From assembly GCA_907163375.1 (NCBI GenBank), contig CAJQUW010005334.1, positions 1 to 64,000 on the forward strand: a DNA stretch of 64,000 nucleotides, written 5' to 3'. Below the pieces are notes generated by a model that was not told the origin of the DNA, ran no database searches, and saw only the letters and a program-made list of their open reading frames with translations. A program made the translations under genes and the position numbers. Origin of the DNA: Prostheceraeus crozeri. Lineage: Eukaryota; Platyhelminthes; Polycladida; Euryleptidae. Below are positions 46,396 through 56,917 of the stretch, one piece after another (position 1 is the stretch's first letter; each line of letters begins with the position of its first letter).

Positions 46396-46401
46396 AATAA
46401 A
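46396..46401 (+). terminator. Poly(A) signal of the piggyBac transposase
   Basis: AATAAA eight bases after the stop codon, just before the third palindrome. Confidence 0.6.
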
Positions 46402-46405
46402 TCTT

Positions 46406-46425
46406 CTGGGTCCACATGGACCCAG
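46406..46425. repeat. piggyBac subterminal palindrome 3
   Basis: CTGGGTCCACATGGACCCAG is a perfect palindrome except the central CA pair, about 41 bases from the right end. Confidence 0.7.
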
Positions 46426-46618
46426 ATTTCACGAAATGGAATAGCGAATTTTAAACCTCCCGAGGGTTAATGACTTGATCGCAGGTTGTGTGCTTGAAAA
46501 TGGCGAAAACTATTTCGACTTCTTCCGTAACGCATCTGAAAACGTTTGGTTGTATGCGCTTGCGATTTGAATAATTGTAGAATTCGCTCCTCAGATCATA
46601 ACATTTTTATTATTTCAG

Positions 46619-46782
46619 ACTCGAGAATTGGTTCTCCGCTGTAGCAGCGACGTGTCCCATTGTGCGGGGCATAATGCGTCGTCTTGTTTGCGACGACATA
46701 TGCATCCTCTACAATATGGATGGAAAAGGATACCTAGGAAAGAAGGGCTTCAGGAACTTTCCTATACTGGCTGTCATAATAG
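46619..46782 (+). CDS. DUF4806-domain gene, exon B
   Basis: Encodes LENWFSAVAATCPIVRGIMR, then RLVCDDICILYNMDGKGYLG and KKGFRNFPILAVII. It matches the second half of the DUF4806 domain: the VxxILxxLLxxxLxxxxNxxG pattern, then GKxxF and a short hydrophobic end. The acceptor is TTATTTCAG and the donor GTGAGT. The first base completes the Glu codon from exon A, and the last G joins exon C as GCT. Exon A lies 3.46 kb upstream across the piggyBac insertion. Confidence 0.75.
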
Positions 46783-47128
46783 GTGAGTGCTTGTTCCGAA
46801 CACTACCGTATTTTGTCGCCCACAAGTAAGAAATATAGGCCTACTATACGATGCTAGTTGCAAGCAGTCGCGATTTCTTCATATTTTGATGGAAACGGGG
46901 CTGGTCCCTAGAAGCATTGTTTTATATACTGTCTTATTTCACAAATATAATTGCCCACTTGCAACGCAGAGACCTAGGATCGATCACATACTTAACTCCA
47001 CTTGTATGTAGTAAATCATGGCCATATAATCAAGTAATGCTGAGCTAATTATATGGCAGAATATACATGCATGATACTAATCAAATATGTTAAGATAATA
47101 ATCATGCAGTGCCCGGTTTCTTTTTCAG

Positions 47129-47268
47129 CTGCGATTCACAAGAATAGCGCCACGTCCAGGACCAGTGCTGAGAAGATCGAGGCATGTGTGGCAAGTCACC
47201 TAAAACATGCCAAAGAAAGACTTTCTAAAAAGGATCAAATAGACCAAGAGAATGCCGGTAATATGTAA
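47129..47268 (+). CDS. DUF4806-domain gene, exon C, probably last
   Basis: Joins in phase with exon B and reads AAIHKNSATSRTSAEKIEAC, then VASHLKHAKERLSKKDQIDQ and ENAGNM, then TAA. The acceptor is TTTCTTTTTCAG. A possible donor GTAATA occurs at 47258, so a further exon cannot be excluded, but reading through to the stop gives a plausible charged C-terminus. Confidence 0.6.
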
Positions 47269-47330
47269 AAATATAAAGATGAGAACGCAAAGATTTGGTT
47301 TTCTTTTTCGTATGGACGGTTTGTCATTTA

Positions 47331-47430
47331 CAGGATGTCCCAGTGACGTCAGCAGCGGGACGTCCTGGTGACCTCCTGAAATGAAGGCCGGGTGACGTCG
47401 ACCCGGGACGAACACACCAGATGCTTTTGT
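47331..47430. repeat. GC-rich GACGTC repeat, copy 1
   Basis: It contains GTGACGTCAGC, GGGACGTCCTGGTGACC and GTGACGTCGACCCGGGACGA, followed by an AT-rich stretch of TTTGGCAAATA-like words. The inverted region at 63540-63810 has the same order: AATGACGTCGTGGGGATGTC, CGTCCCGGGG and many TAGCAAA words. A dispersed repeat of unknown class. Confidence 0.5.
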
Positions 47431-47796
47431 TAAATATTTGGCAAATACTTGACAACATTTTACTAAACTTCTACTAAAATTTTATCAAATATTTATCTAA
47501 CATAGCTGATGATTTGCCAATTTTTAGCAAATAGCAAATTATTTGGAGAATTCTAATAAAATATCTCAAATTTCTCTCTGATATTATCTTACACAACTCT
47601 TACGTGAATTCCCAACAAAAAAAACATTCTAAAACTGCTCAGAAAATGTCGTGAATTTGCTATAAAAACATTCCAAAAAATGTTATATGTTCAAATGACA
47701 ATGCATGAGAATATTATGAAAATGCTATCTTAAAGCATTTTTAGAATGTTTTCTAGACATTGCCCCAATATTTTGCCACAACATATATCGTAGATG
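47431..47796. other. AT-rich repeat-like stretch
   Basis: Low-complexity sequence rich in TTTGCCAA, AACATTCT and ATTTTGCTA-type words. No gene seen. Confidence 0.4.
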
Positions 47797-48002
47797 AACT
47801 GTAGTTTTATCAATAAAATGTGAGCATCCTGCGAATCCACTTAATGAGTCAAGATGAAACTAAGTTTAACGATGTGTAAATATATTGCATTATAATTATA
47901 ACATGTTTAATTTACACATAATAAAACTTGTGGGTTTGATCTTGACGCATAAAGTGGGTTCGCAGACCGCTCACATTCTATTGATAAAATTACAGTTAAC
48001 CT
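47797..48002. repeat. Imperfect hairpin element, about 205 bp
   Basis: The arm 47797-47885 (AACTGTAGTTTTATCAATAA to GATGTGTAAATATATTG) pairs with 47908-48002 (complement AACTGTAATTTTATCAATAG to ATGTGTAAATTAAAC) over about 90 bases with scattered mismatches. The structure fits a foldback MITE. Confidence 0.65.
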
Positions 48003-48055
48003 ACGCCGTAGCAAAACATTGATGAAATTTACCGTTGATATTAATTGAATATATT

Positions 48056-48275
48056 GTTGATCGAAGTCATCCTGCTGCGAAATGCTCCAAGGATTAACAG
48101 CAGAAAAACTCAATGCTGCTAAAGCCAAAACATTCGGAGGCAGTGACAAGAATAGCCCTACATATTTATACATTATAACTGTTGATTGCTGTCATCATGC
48201 TACGAAATGCTCCAAGGATTAACAGCAGAAAAACTCAATGCTGCTAAAGCCAAAACATTCGGAGGCAGTGGCAAA
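48056..48275 (+). repeat. 125 bp tandem duplication
   Basis: CGAAATGCTCCAAGGATTAA through AAACATTCGGAGGCAGTG occurs at 48078 and again at 48203, offset 125 bases, with only a few mismatches in the first 20 bases of each unit. It directly follows the hairpin element. Confidence 0.85.
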
Positions 48276-50083
48276 GAATCACATGATTTAAAGACTCACC
48301 TCATCAGCAGATGTCAGCCTACAGAACTGTCGTAATTGCTCCTCTACCATCAATTGTGCTGGTTTGGTCAGTTTCAATCAGTTCCCATTTATGATATCTC
48401 TTTGATAAAAAATTTATGATATTGCGGTCTGAAATGCACAATTAATAGAGTTTTTGATGCAAAAAGTATTGAATGTGTTTGACGCACATAAGAGAAGGAA
48501 TAGGCCATACAGAATATAACATAATTGAAAAATAGTAAGATGACACAGGTTTTGATCGAGCTTCTATTATAAGAATCATATCAGGTGATATTTTAAACTA
48601 TCTTAGTATCTTTTATCATCCCAATAATTTACAACAGCACGAATTAATCCATGACACATTTTCCCCACGGTGGACAACATACGCCGGTTAAGCAGAAAAT
48701 CCGATTTGATATTTGATGTCAAATAATTTCTCCATTAACTGAAATCAGTAACAATAAGGTACCCTCAAATGTCTTGCACAAATCCGAATTATACAGTGAC
48801 GCATTTGACATTTTAAAAAAACCACAAAAATTCGTATTTAAAAAAATATGCCAACCCTGCATGTAGGCCTGACAAACGACGGTTTAGATGTGCACGCAAG
48901 CTACATTATCGACAGTATCAATCAGCGAATTAAAAGAAGATTCAATCTTTTTCCATACGACCAGCTGGTACAGTGATAATAGTGTGGTCCCAAAGAAGCC
49001 CTGTGATCCTGATGTTTAGCACGACCACTTCACTTCATTCATGTATCTTGGACAGTTTCAATGCCACATTGGTGGACTGCTTTTTAGTATCCCTTTCTCT
49101 CTCAAGAATAGATTTTCAGTAGATTCAATGACGCATGGGACGACTGCTGTGCACATTGCTAAGCGGTGCACGCTGTCATGGTGAGGATTGTCCATAGAAT
49201 ATGGATTCTCTCTCTATACTCGATGCTGATGAATTTCAGAGAAAGTTAACTTATGATTTGAGACGATTTGATGAGGGACCACACTATCATCATCGTACCG
49301 ACCAGCTCCCGAATGAAACACCCACTGGAAGGCAGCCGCATACGCTGCGGATTCTATTCGAGAATCCGGAGAACGCTTGCAATTTTTTTAAATGGAGGAA
49401 ATTAATGTTTATTTACCACCCCTATTTTTGGGAAATATGCCTCATCATCAAGGATCGAAGTCTCCATCTCCTATCATGATGAATCACACGATTAATTCTT
49501 TAACTGAATGCACATTTTATTTGGAAATTGAAGGACATTATAATTTGAATGGTTGGCTTAGAATGTTTTTTCAAGTCATGTTTTTACACCTGATTTACAA
49601 ATACGATTTATTTGCTACTCACATGTCTGAATAATAGTGACGCACCATATACACTCCATCTGGACACTCATATCAACGCTAATGATCTTAAACAAAGGAT
49701 GGCAACATGCATATTATCCTCAATGAATAGTGAAAACTGCGCCGTCAGTTTTCACTTCGACGAACTGAATCACACCCTCACACCACAGGAGGAATCCGTG
49801 AACTGACTGATAGACGTAGCGCGCGGCGAAGAAATGCTTTGCAATGTTCGAAGTCGGGAGGCTCGCCATCTTGAAGACATGATAATCCCTTCTCAGAATA
49901 GGTCAGAAATATAAATTAGATAATTGCAGAGGTTGGGATGCATTAGAATAAAGTAATGCTTTAGAAATAATCATGAAAACTGATTACTCGTGCAACATGC
50001 TCGTGACACACTCGTGAAACATCGGGAAATGATAGCAACTCTGCCTTATACAGACTTCTAAATATAGCACCCAATATAGGATT
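48276..50083. other. Unassigned sequence left of the palindrome
   Basis: Frames at 49201-49479 and 49612-49806 (plus) have no recognised similarity. No exon supported. Confidence 0.35.
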
Positions 50084-50092
50084 CTCGTCACG
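50084..50092 (+). repeat. Candidate 9 bp target duplication, left
   Basis: CTCGTCACG occurs here and again, in direct orientation, at 63086-63094, just outside the two ends of the giant palindrome. Confidence 0.4.
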
Positions 50093-51612
50093 AATCCTAG
50101 TCATTTAGGCCCCAGTAAATTTAGGCCCCACAAGAAATGGTCATTTAGGCCCCATGTTCTTATGTTATTTTAAATACAAGATTACAATCAAAACCAAGAA
50201 AATGTTATGATACATAGGAGCCATACATTACAGAAATATGCTTGGTTTTATCAAAGATGCCGCAGAATTGTCTGGGGAGTGGTATGTGGATTGTTCGAGA
50301 ATGTCGAAAACACCGGTTTATGATGTTATTTTAACCACGGACAGTTGCAGCGTTTATGAGGTATCAAAAGACTGCAAATTTTATGAAACCACCAGAAATG
50401 TCAATGGTTTTACAAGAAATTGTAGTAGTTGTATTTAAATAGCAATAATTCAAAATTGGACATATTTCATTCACGTGATCATGATGTTATTTTTATCCTG
50501 CAAAAACATACAACAAACTTGGTATCATTGGATAGAGAATTGTTCACTCTATCTAGAAATATCAACGCTTTTACAGAAAATGCTGACACAATGTCGGAAA
50601 CTACAGATTGATATATTTTGTGCATGGATGTTTCTGTCACAAATTCCTTCTAAATTTATGTTAGATTTTGTTTAAAACGCTGCAGCACGCATTTCTAAAC
50701 GTACCAGCTGGACGTGAAATTTTGTGGTCTGCCGCTATTAACGAAGCTATCAGCCTATATCTACGCACACGGCATGTTTCAAGGCAGCAGGGAAAGTAAG
50801 TATCTTTTATTTCATTGCAATGAATGTTTAGTCTTATTGCAGGGAGTTAGAAACAACCCTATATAGATAACTAAAGAATAGAAGGGAGTGCTATGTACAG
50901 GGCACTGTGCATATGCAGCAGATGAATAATGAGTAATGAATAAGCAGATGTTGATGGAATGGCTATGGCTACTGCATGGGTTGAGTCGGCAAATATTTGG
51001 TCTCGCATCTATTACACCGGCTATCTGGTGGTAGCAAGCTTCCATTTTTGTTGTCGTGTCTAGTTGCTCAGAAATTTTTGACTCCAAATCCCTCAATGAA
51101 ATAAGTGTGTGTCTTGATTTGTTTGTTTGTCTTGCTTCACCTTTCGTGGTCCTGCTTTGCATCCTACAGGCACGCGTGAACAGGGGACTAGGGAAAGCTC
51201 AGCCCGCCTAATCTTCAACCAGACACATTGATCTCGGACTTTTGATTGCACATGAATGATATTGAACTACATATAGATGAGCTGGCAGTGGATGCCAATG
51301 CAACTATTGCTTGCACTTACCTAAGTCATGAATACCTTTAGAGTGTTCAAATTGTCATGATTCCATCAAACTTTAGGAAATCCAATCCACATGTCAGACT
51401 CTTTTTGCATGTATCAGATACTGTGATCGATTTTTACCACCATGACAACTAGATCATTAGATTCTAAGAACATCTCCACGACAACTTCGCAAGCCGGGTC
51501 GACCAGAGAAATTTGATTTGTGCCTCGGAACAACCCTCAGATACATGGCTACGAAGACAGAGATTCGAACATTCAGGCATGATGATTGCAGCAATCCTCG
51601 AAGCCTAGTTAG

Positions 51613-52440
51613 AATAGAATAGAAATGTTTTATTTCCATAAATGATAATCAAATAATAACATAAGTCATAAGTCAGTTTGTACAATCAAATTACATTAGA
51701 AGTCAATTTGGCGAATCAATGTACCCATTTAAATACAATGACATAAATACAAAAAAGGCGTCACATCTGCGTTTGGTCTTGTATGGATCAAAAATTGTTC
51801 GACCTGATCGTTTGCTGGTTGGCAGTGTTATACCATGCAAGATATAATCCGGAGAAGTACACTTTCTAAAAAATCTAATTGAATGTTCAAGTCGTCTGGA
51901 AGACAAAGATGGCAAGCAGTCACATTCAAAGTCAAATCCACAAATTATCTGATGAGCTCGGCGTTGTAATTTTTCTAGCTTCTTGGATAAATACACAGGG
52001 ATTGAAACAAAAAGTGGGGAACAATATTCAAGGAGGGATCTCAGCAGGGAGTTATAGACACAAATAAGATCTTCAACACAAATATGAAGCACTTCAATAC
52101 TCTGAGACTATGGAGACGCTGTACGAACAATTTCTCAACATACTTAAAATGCTTATGCCATTTTAGATCATCACTCCACACAATCCCGAGGATCTTATGT
52201 TCCGTCACAAAATCAATTCCTTGAACACAGACCGGGTTACAAAGGGTGATTTGCGTATAATGATACATTTTGATTTTGATGTGTTTACAATAGTTCGTCA
52301 ATACAAGAGGCTTCAGTTCTCTTTTGAAATAATATCTCCTAGGATGAATTTCAGCGATGGAGCTGCGATTATATTTAACACTTCTAAAATCATTCTTTAC
52401 ATTTGGAATGTCTAGGAATATCGGTGACAAAGTAAAAAGT
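51613..52440 (-). pseudogene. 5'-truncated CR1-like LINE 3' end (left arm)
   Basis: Reading the minus strand: LGIVWSDDLKWHKHFKYVEK, then a YNSLLRSLLEYCSPLFVS block, then KLEKLQRRAHQIICGF to a stop after NGYIDSPN. These are the conserved post-catalytic RT motifs (LGxxxSxDLxWxxH; LVRSxLEYxxxxW; LExxQRRA) of CR1/Jockey-group LINEs. A poly(A)-like AATAAA and an ATTCTATTCTA tail close the element, as in CR1/L2 elements that end in short microsatellites. One frame change separates the two blocks. The 5' part, including endonuclease and FADD, is missing. Confidence 0.75.
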
Positions 52441-53827
52441 TATAGCATGATGGTGTGTATAACAGTGATGAAACTGGTTCAAAGGCACCATTCGGTGACC
52501 CACTCAATGACTCGGGTCCTTTTTGTGTTCTTATGCTTTTGTAGTCATAGAGCAAGCTTGTAGCTCAATTGTGGTCGAAGTGAATAATCCGTTAGCCTAT
52601 ACTAAGTCTATCACTGGGCGACTGGAAATGCAATTAGTCATTGTTCAATGGCAAAAGACAAGTAAGGATTCAGTGCAAGTCGCTTGGATTATCACTAGCC
52701 GACACAGCTCTGAAAGAGGCGCCATGAGGCTATGATGTAAATTCACTGATAATTTTACAGGAAATAAGTAGCCATGAGTAACCATAAGGGAATGATTTTC
52801 CAATATTTAGTAGTTTAAAATTGAAATATTACAGATGAAGCTCTTATTTGCTGTATCACAGGAATTCTATGTGCATGTGATCGAGTTTGACGATTCGTGC
52901 TATCAGTATTTAAAATTTTTTCGCGGTTGCGCGGTACGGTATAGAGGCGAAAAATGAAGGTGAGGAACAATTCGAAAGCACTTCCGCAAATTTTGGAAAG
53001 TTGAATTTTGTGTGCAACTTATCACTTAGAGTTTAATTACTTCAGTACGAGTAGAGCAATCTGATTTCATTCAGATGCTGTACATATAAAAATCTGACTG
53101 AGTCTTATTAATATGTTTGCATGTTTTTCAGGAAATTTTTTTAAAAGTATGATCCTAAAGGCCAACTTCGATACAAAGTCACATCATTGGTCGTCTAGCC
53201 TGCTAGCAATTGACGACAATCATTTGAAAAAATCCTCTCGCAAAAGTATGGCAATTTTGATATCAAAAGACTGACTATATGCATGTTCAAAATTGTAATT
53301 CTTGATGTTTAGGTCCATTTTTTGCTTATATAATTTAAATGTATGTAGTCCCATTTTTTCGATGGGGCACTGTCAGAGGATTTTGGCTCAATGTGGCCTG
53401 ATCTGTAATATAGCTTGTGCGGGACATGTTCAAATTAATTTCACTTCCCCTGAACGAACTGCGTTGCTCGTGATAGGCATTGCAAATTGTTACAGCCACA
53501 AAAATAATGAATGACAGCATTAGTAGCTGAGTAGTTAATTGTAAAACGCCTTCAATTTCAGGCAAATGACATGATATACAATGATAATGACCTTAATACT
53601 TGTATATTACAAAATAAATTCCAGAGAAGCATGGCATAATTACATGTAAGTGCAGATGCTTTATGCCAATTGTGATCGTTGCTATAAACTTACATGCGCT
53701 ATTAAAGATTGGACATAAGTGAGCATGTTTGATATGCATATGTCATATTTGAATGCTTGATGCATATGCCCTATGTCAATTTGACGTTTTTTGCATCAAC
53801 TATCTTCAACTTCATCAATAATAATTT

Positions 53828-54020
53828 TCATTGCAGTTCATCGGTCTCATTTGATAGTGATCTCTTTACATTTTTATAGAGAGCTTTAGTTGCCTCACAC
53901 TTGCTTTGCTGCCATTGCTTGAAACGCAACTTCTTTTCTTTGTCAGCGCTTTCCACTTCCGAATTCCACCATCAGGTCTCTCTTATGCCTGCCCAGCCTT
54001 TGCTGCGACCACACTCTTTT
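53828..54020 (-). pseudogene. LINE linker relic (left arm)
   Basis: Mirror of 59160-59352. The reading is IRET, a stop in place of Trp, then WWNSEVESADKEKKLRFKQW. This matches the KETWWWNxEVxxAIxEKKxxFKxW segment between endonuclease and reverse transcriptase in RTE/CR1-type LINEs. Confidence 0.5.
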
Positions 54021-56262
54021 TCAGCACCAAGCTGTCTTTATCCTGTTCCACTCCAAGTCAAATGTATTTTGGTCTGCAATATATCCTTCATGGTTCATAA
54101 CCTCCTCGTTGAAGTGTATGGTTAAAGTGCAACTCCACAATGAACTCAGAATGCCGACGCATGTACAATGGGCCATATATTTACATCGTGCTGAAAACGA
54201 AAGATAAAACGTCTAGAAGGCTATTCCTTTTATTATCTAGTTCGATCACTGCATGATGACGATTGACGCTGTTGGAGATTCGTGTGCAACATTTTTTGCT
54301 TCATCTCTGAAATATAAAAGATTAATTGGATTGAATGATAAATTGATTATAATATTTATTTATTTCGTGTTTCCATGATTGCATGTATTCATTGACTAAG
54401 GAGACATCGAAACCTTGCTCTTTAATTCATCCAGGGTAGTTTGATTGATTTGTTTGAGTATCTGTATGTGCATTATAAATGGCTGCTGGGATGATTTTCA
54501 TCATCGTATGAGAATGTATAAATTCTTGTAAAAAAATAAAATCAAATATCAGCATACCGATGGTGAGAAACGAAGGAAATCGTTATTCGCACGCATAAAT
54601 TCTTGCGAATTTTTGCGTCGGAATAACAGTGGCCTGGTAAGGAGCAGGAATCTGAGACAAAACTATTTACAACCCATGAATGTGTCAATGGATCAGGAAC
54701 GTGATCATTTTCATTTTCTATGTAAGACACAGTCAACAATGACCCAATTTCATTTTGCAGAAAATACGTGATCTAGCTAGACGTGTTTACTTGCTTCTGC
54801 TCGTGAATATCAATGTCGATCGTGATTTGTGGATCTGACTGTGACAGTCAGTCCTTAGTTCTACTGTTACAAGTAAACAGTTAACATCTTGTAAATATTA
54901 TTCCTTTTTTCTTCAACAGGTCGTCTACGCTAACCCAAAGGATTTTCAGAAACCGTCAACGATGTGTCTTAGTGTTGGTCAGTGCAATGAATCAAATTTC
55001 AAAGCTGTTCAATGAGCAGAAGATTGTGGATTGATGAGCTGGAAAATGAAGTGCACTTCTCTTCTGTTTCACTTCAGTGTCCTGAAATCTTCAATATAGT
55101 GGAAATTAGTGTAACTCGTTGCGAAGAACGAGTTTCAGCATGATGTGGCATTTTTGGGGAATTGTGATATTCCTGTGTATGATAGTGGTATGTAGACTGG
55201 GACAGTGTCACGACTTTGTTGACATACTATGGTTTGGTAAAGTTGGACAAATTGTATCTTTCATGTGAAAATCAGTCTGTTTTTGAAACTTGTCAGTGTT
55301 GTGAATTCCTATATGAATAAAATGTGAAGTTAATGACTTGCTCTTATAATGTACTAAGTGTATGGAAGGTAGTAGGCGAATGGGCAAGGCAAGGGAAGCG
55401 CAAATCCAATAACAGTTAAATTTGTGTTTGAATATGCAATCGGCTAGTGTTAGGGTAAGGTTTGGCGAACGGGCTAGTTTCCAGGGATGAGGGCTTCGAA
55501 TCTGGATTGTAGGTGAATAGAGGATCAATACGAGTATAAGTTTGCCTAGGTTTCGGTGTTGGGTCGTATCTTAAGAAGGAGTTGAAGTTTCGCAAAGATG
55601 ACTTGTATATTTCATGCGCATAGGCCTACATGTCATAGTGGTGGTAGTTGGCATGTGTCAGGAAGGTTTGCATAGGTGATAGAGCATGCTCATATTACCC
55701 ACAGGCATTGCTAGGAATGTTTGACAACATATTAGGACAGTAGAAATATGCTACGAAGGAGGCATGGTTATGGTTATAGGCCGTAATTGCAGTTGAACAT
55801 AAATTTTAGTAATGAGTTGTATTGTAAGTGATGGATAAGCGCTAGGACTTCATGGAGGGAAGACACTGAAGAGGTCTAAATATTTCCTTAAAAACTGTGA
55901 CAGTCACGGAACTAAGTTATGCAAATTACATGTACATGCAATTGTTATGCAGGCCTATACCCACATGTAGCTACATGTGCCAATAGCAGCAGGTAAGAGG
56001 GGGCGCGTGAATTCAGCAGGAATGGATTTAGGAAGGAATTCTAGTTGGCATATGCACGAAAAGATCCCGAGAGGAAAATTGAAATGCAGTTGGACATTCC
56101 GTGAATTGCTGAACATTCCGTTGTGTTCCAATTCATTACCCACAAGTTGATGATCACTCAGACGCCATGCGAACATAGTCAAGTCAATTTTACGCCAGGT
56201 GTCTTGGAATTTATTGATCAACATCTAAAAATCTCAAATAGTGTCCAGCCTTCAGTTCATTT

Positions 56263-56917
56263 AATAAGGCCAAGGTTTATGGCTCAATTGATTATATTCT
56301 TTCTGGCTCCGCCTGAGTTGTGAAAGAATGCTTATAATTATTGCATTTTTAAGTATAATAATCATTATTTGACATAATTTCAAAATAAAACTGTTAATAC
56401 ATTAGTTAAACATATTATTTTTGTGCATTTGATATACGAGACATGTAAATGTATTTAAACTTAGCTTGTTGGGGTGTGCACACAGCGTGCTCATTTTTTA
56501 AAGAATTCGTATTGTTCAACACCTAAATGAGTTCAAGTCACCTGCAAGCGATCACATTTCGATATATTGCTCATTTGGAACAAGCTGTTTATGAATACGC
56601 GCGGGCGAGCGTTTATAGTTTGCGCGTCGTGCACGGTTGTCTGCGCTGCCGCTTGAACCACGGATGAACCGCTAAGCATGTTCTGTCTTCCTTGAGCATG
56701 AAATTGAGGTCCTATCACATTGTTTAGCCTCTGATACATGCAGACACATGAGACGCAAAGTCTATGTAACAGGACTGCCAACTATACTAACTTATATTGC
56801 AGCAATATCCCGCATGGCCACGGATGTTTGGGGTCATAATTACGCGTGGTTCACACGTGAATTACGCGTGATTGAGTGTGGCATTTCACCTATTGTACTA
56901 AGCTCCAACGGTTTATC
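56263..56917. other. Unique spacer of the giant palindrome
   Basis: 655 bp not shared between the arms. Both frames of moderate length here (56533-56781 minus, 56748-56969 plus) resemble nothing. A spacer of this size argues against a simple sequencing hairpin artefact, in which the two strands would meet directly. Confidence 0.8.

Larger units (their letters stand above)
43845..46466 (+). mobile_element. piggyBac element, apparently complete
   Basis: It is bounded by TTAA (43841-43844 and 46467-46470), the specific piggyBac target. Inverted termini are CCCTCGGGGGGGTTT at the left and CCCTCGGGAGGTTT as the complement of the right. The 2622 bp body encodes a 565-residue transposase with no breaks and an AATAAA at 46396-46401 just after its stop. 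Three copies of an 18 bp palindrome lie near the ends. It sits in the intron between DUF4806 exons A and B, in the same orientation as that gene. Confidence 0.96.
50099..56262 (+). repeat. Left arm of the giant palindrome
   Basis: This 6164 bp arm is the reverse complement of 56918-63078. Matching positions sum to 113180 over most of the arm, to 113181 left of about 52240 (one base extra in the right arm), and to 113177 left of about 50690 (four bases extra in the left arm). I saw only occasional substitutions. The outer end carries three spaced TTTAGGCCCC motifs. It contains a CR1-like LINE 3' piece and another LINE relic, both minus strand here; no transposase was found. Every open frame in one arm is mirrored in the other. 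Confidence 0.95.
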
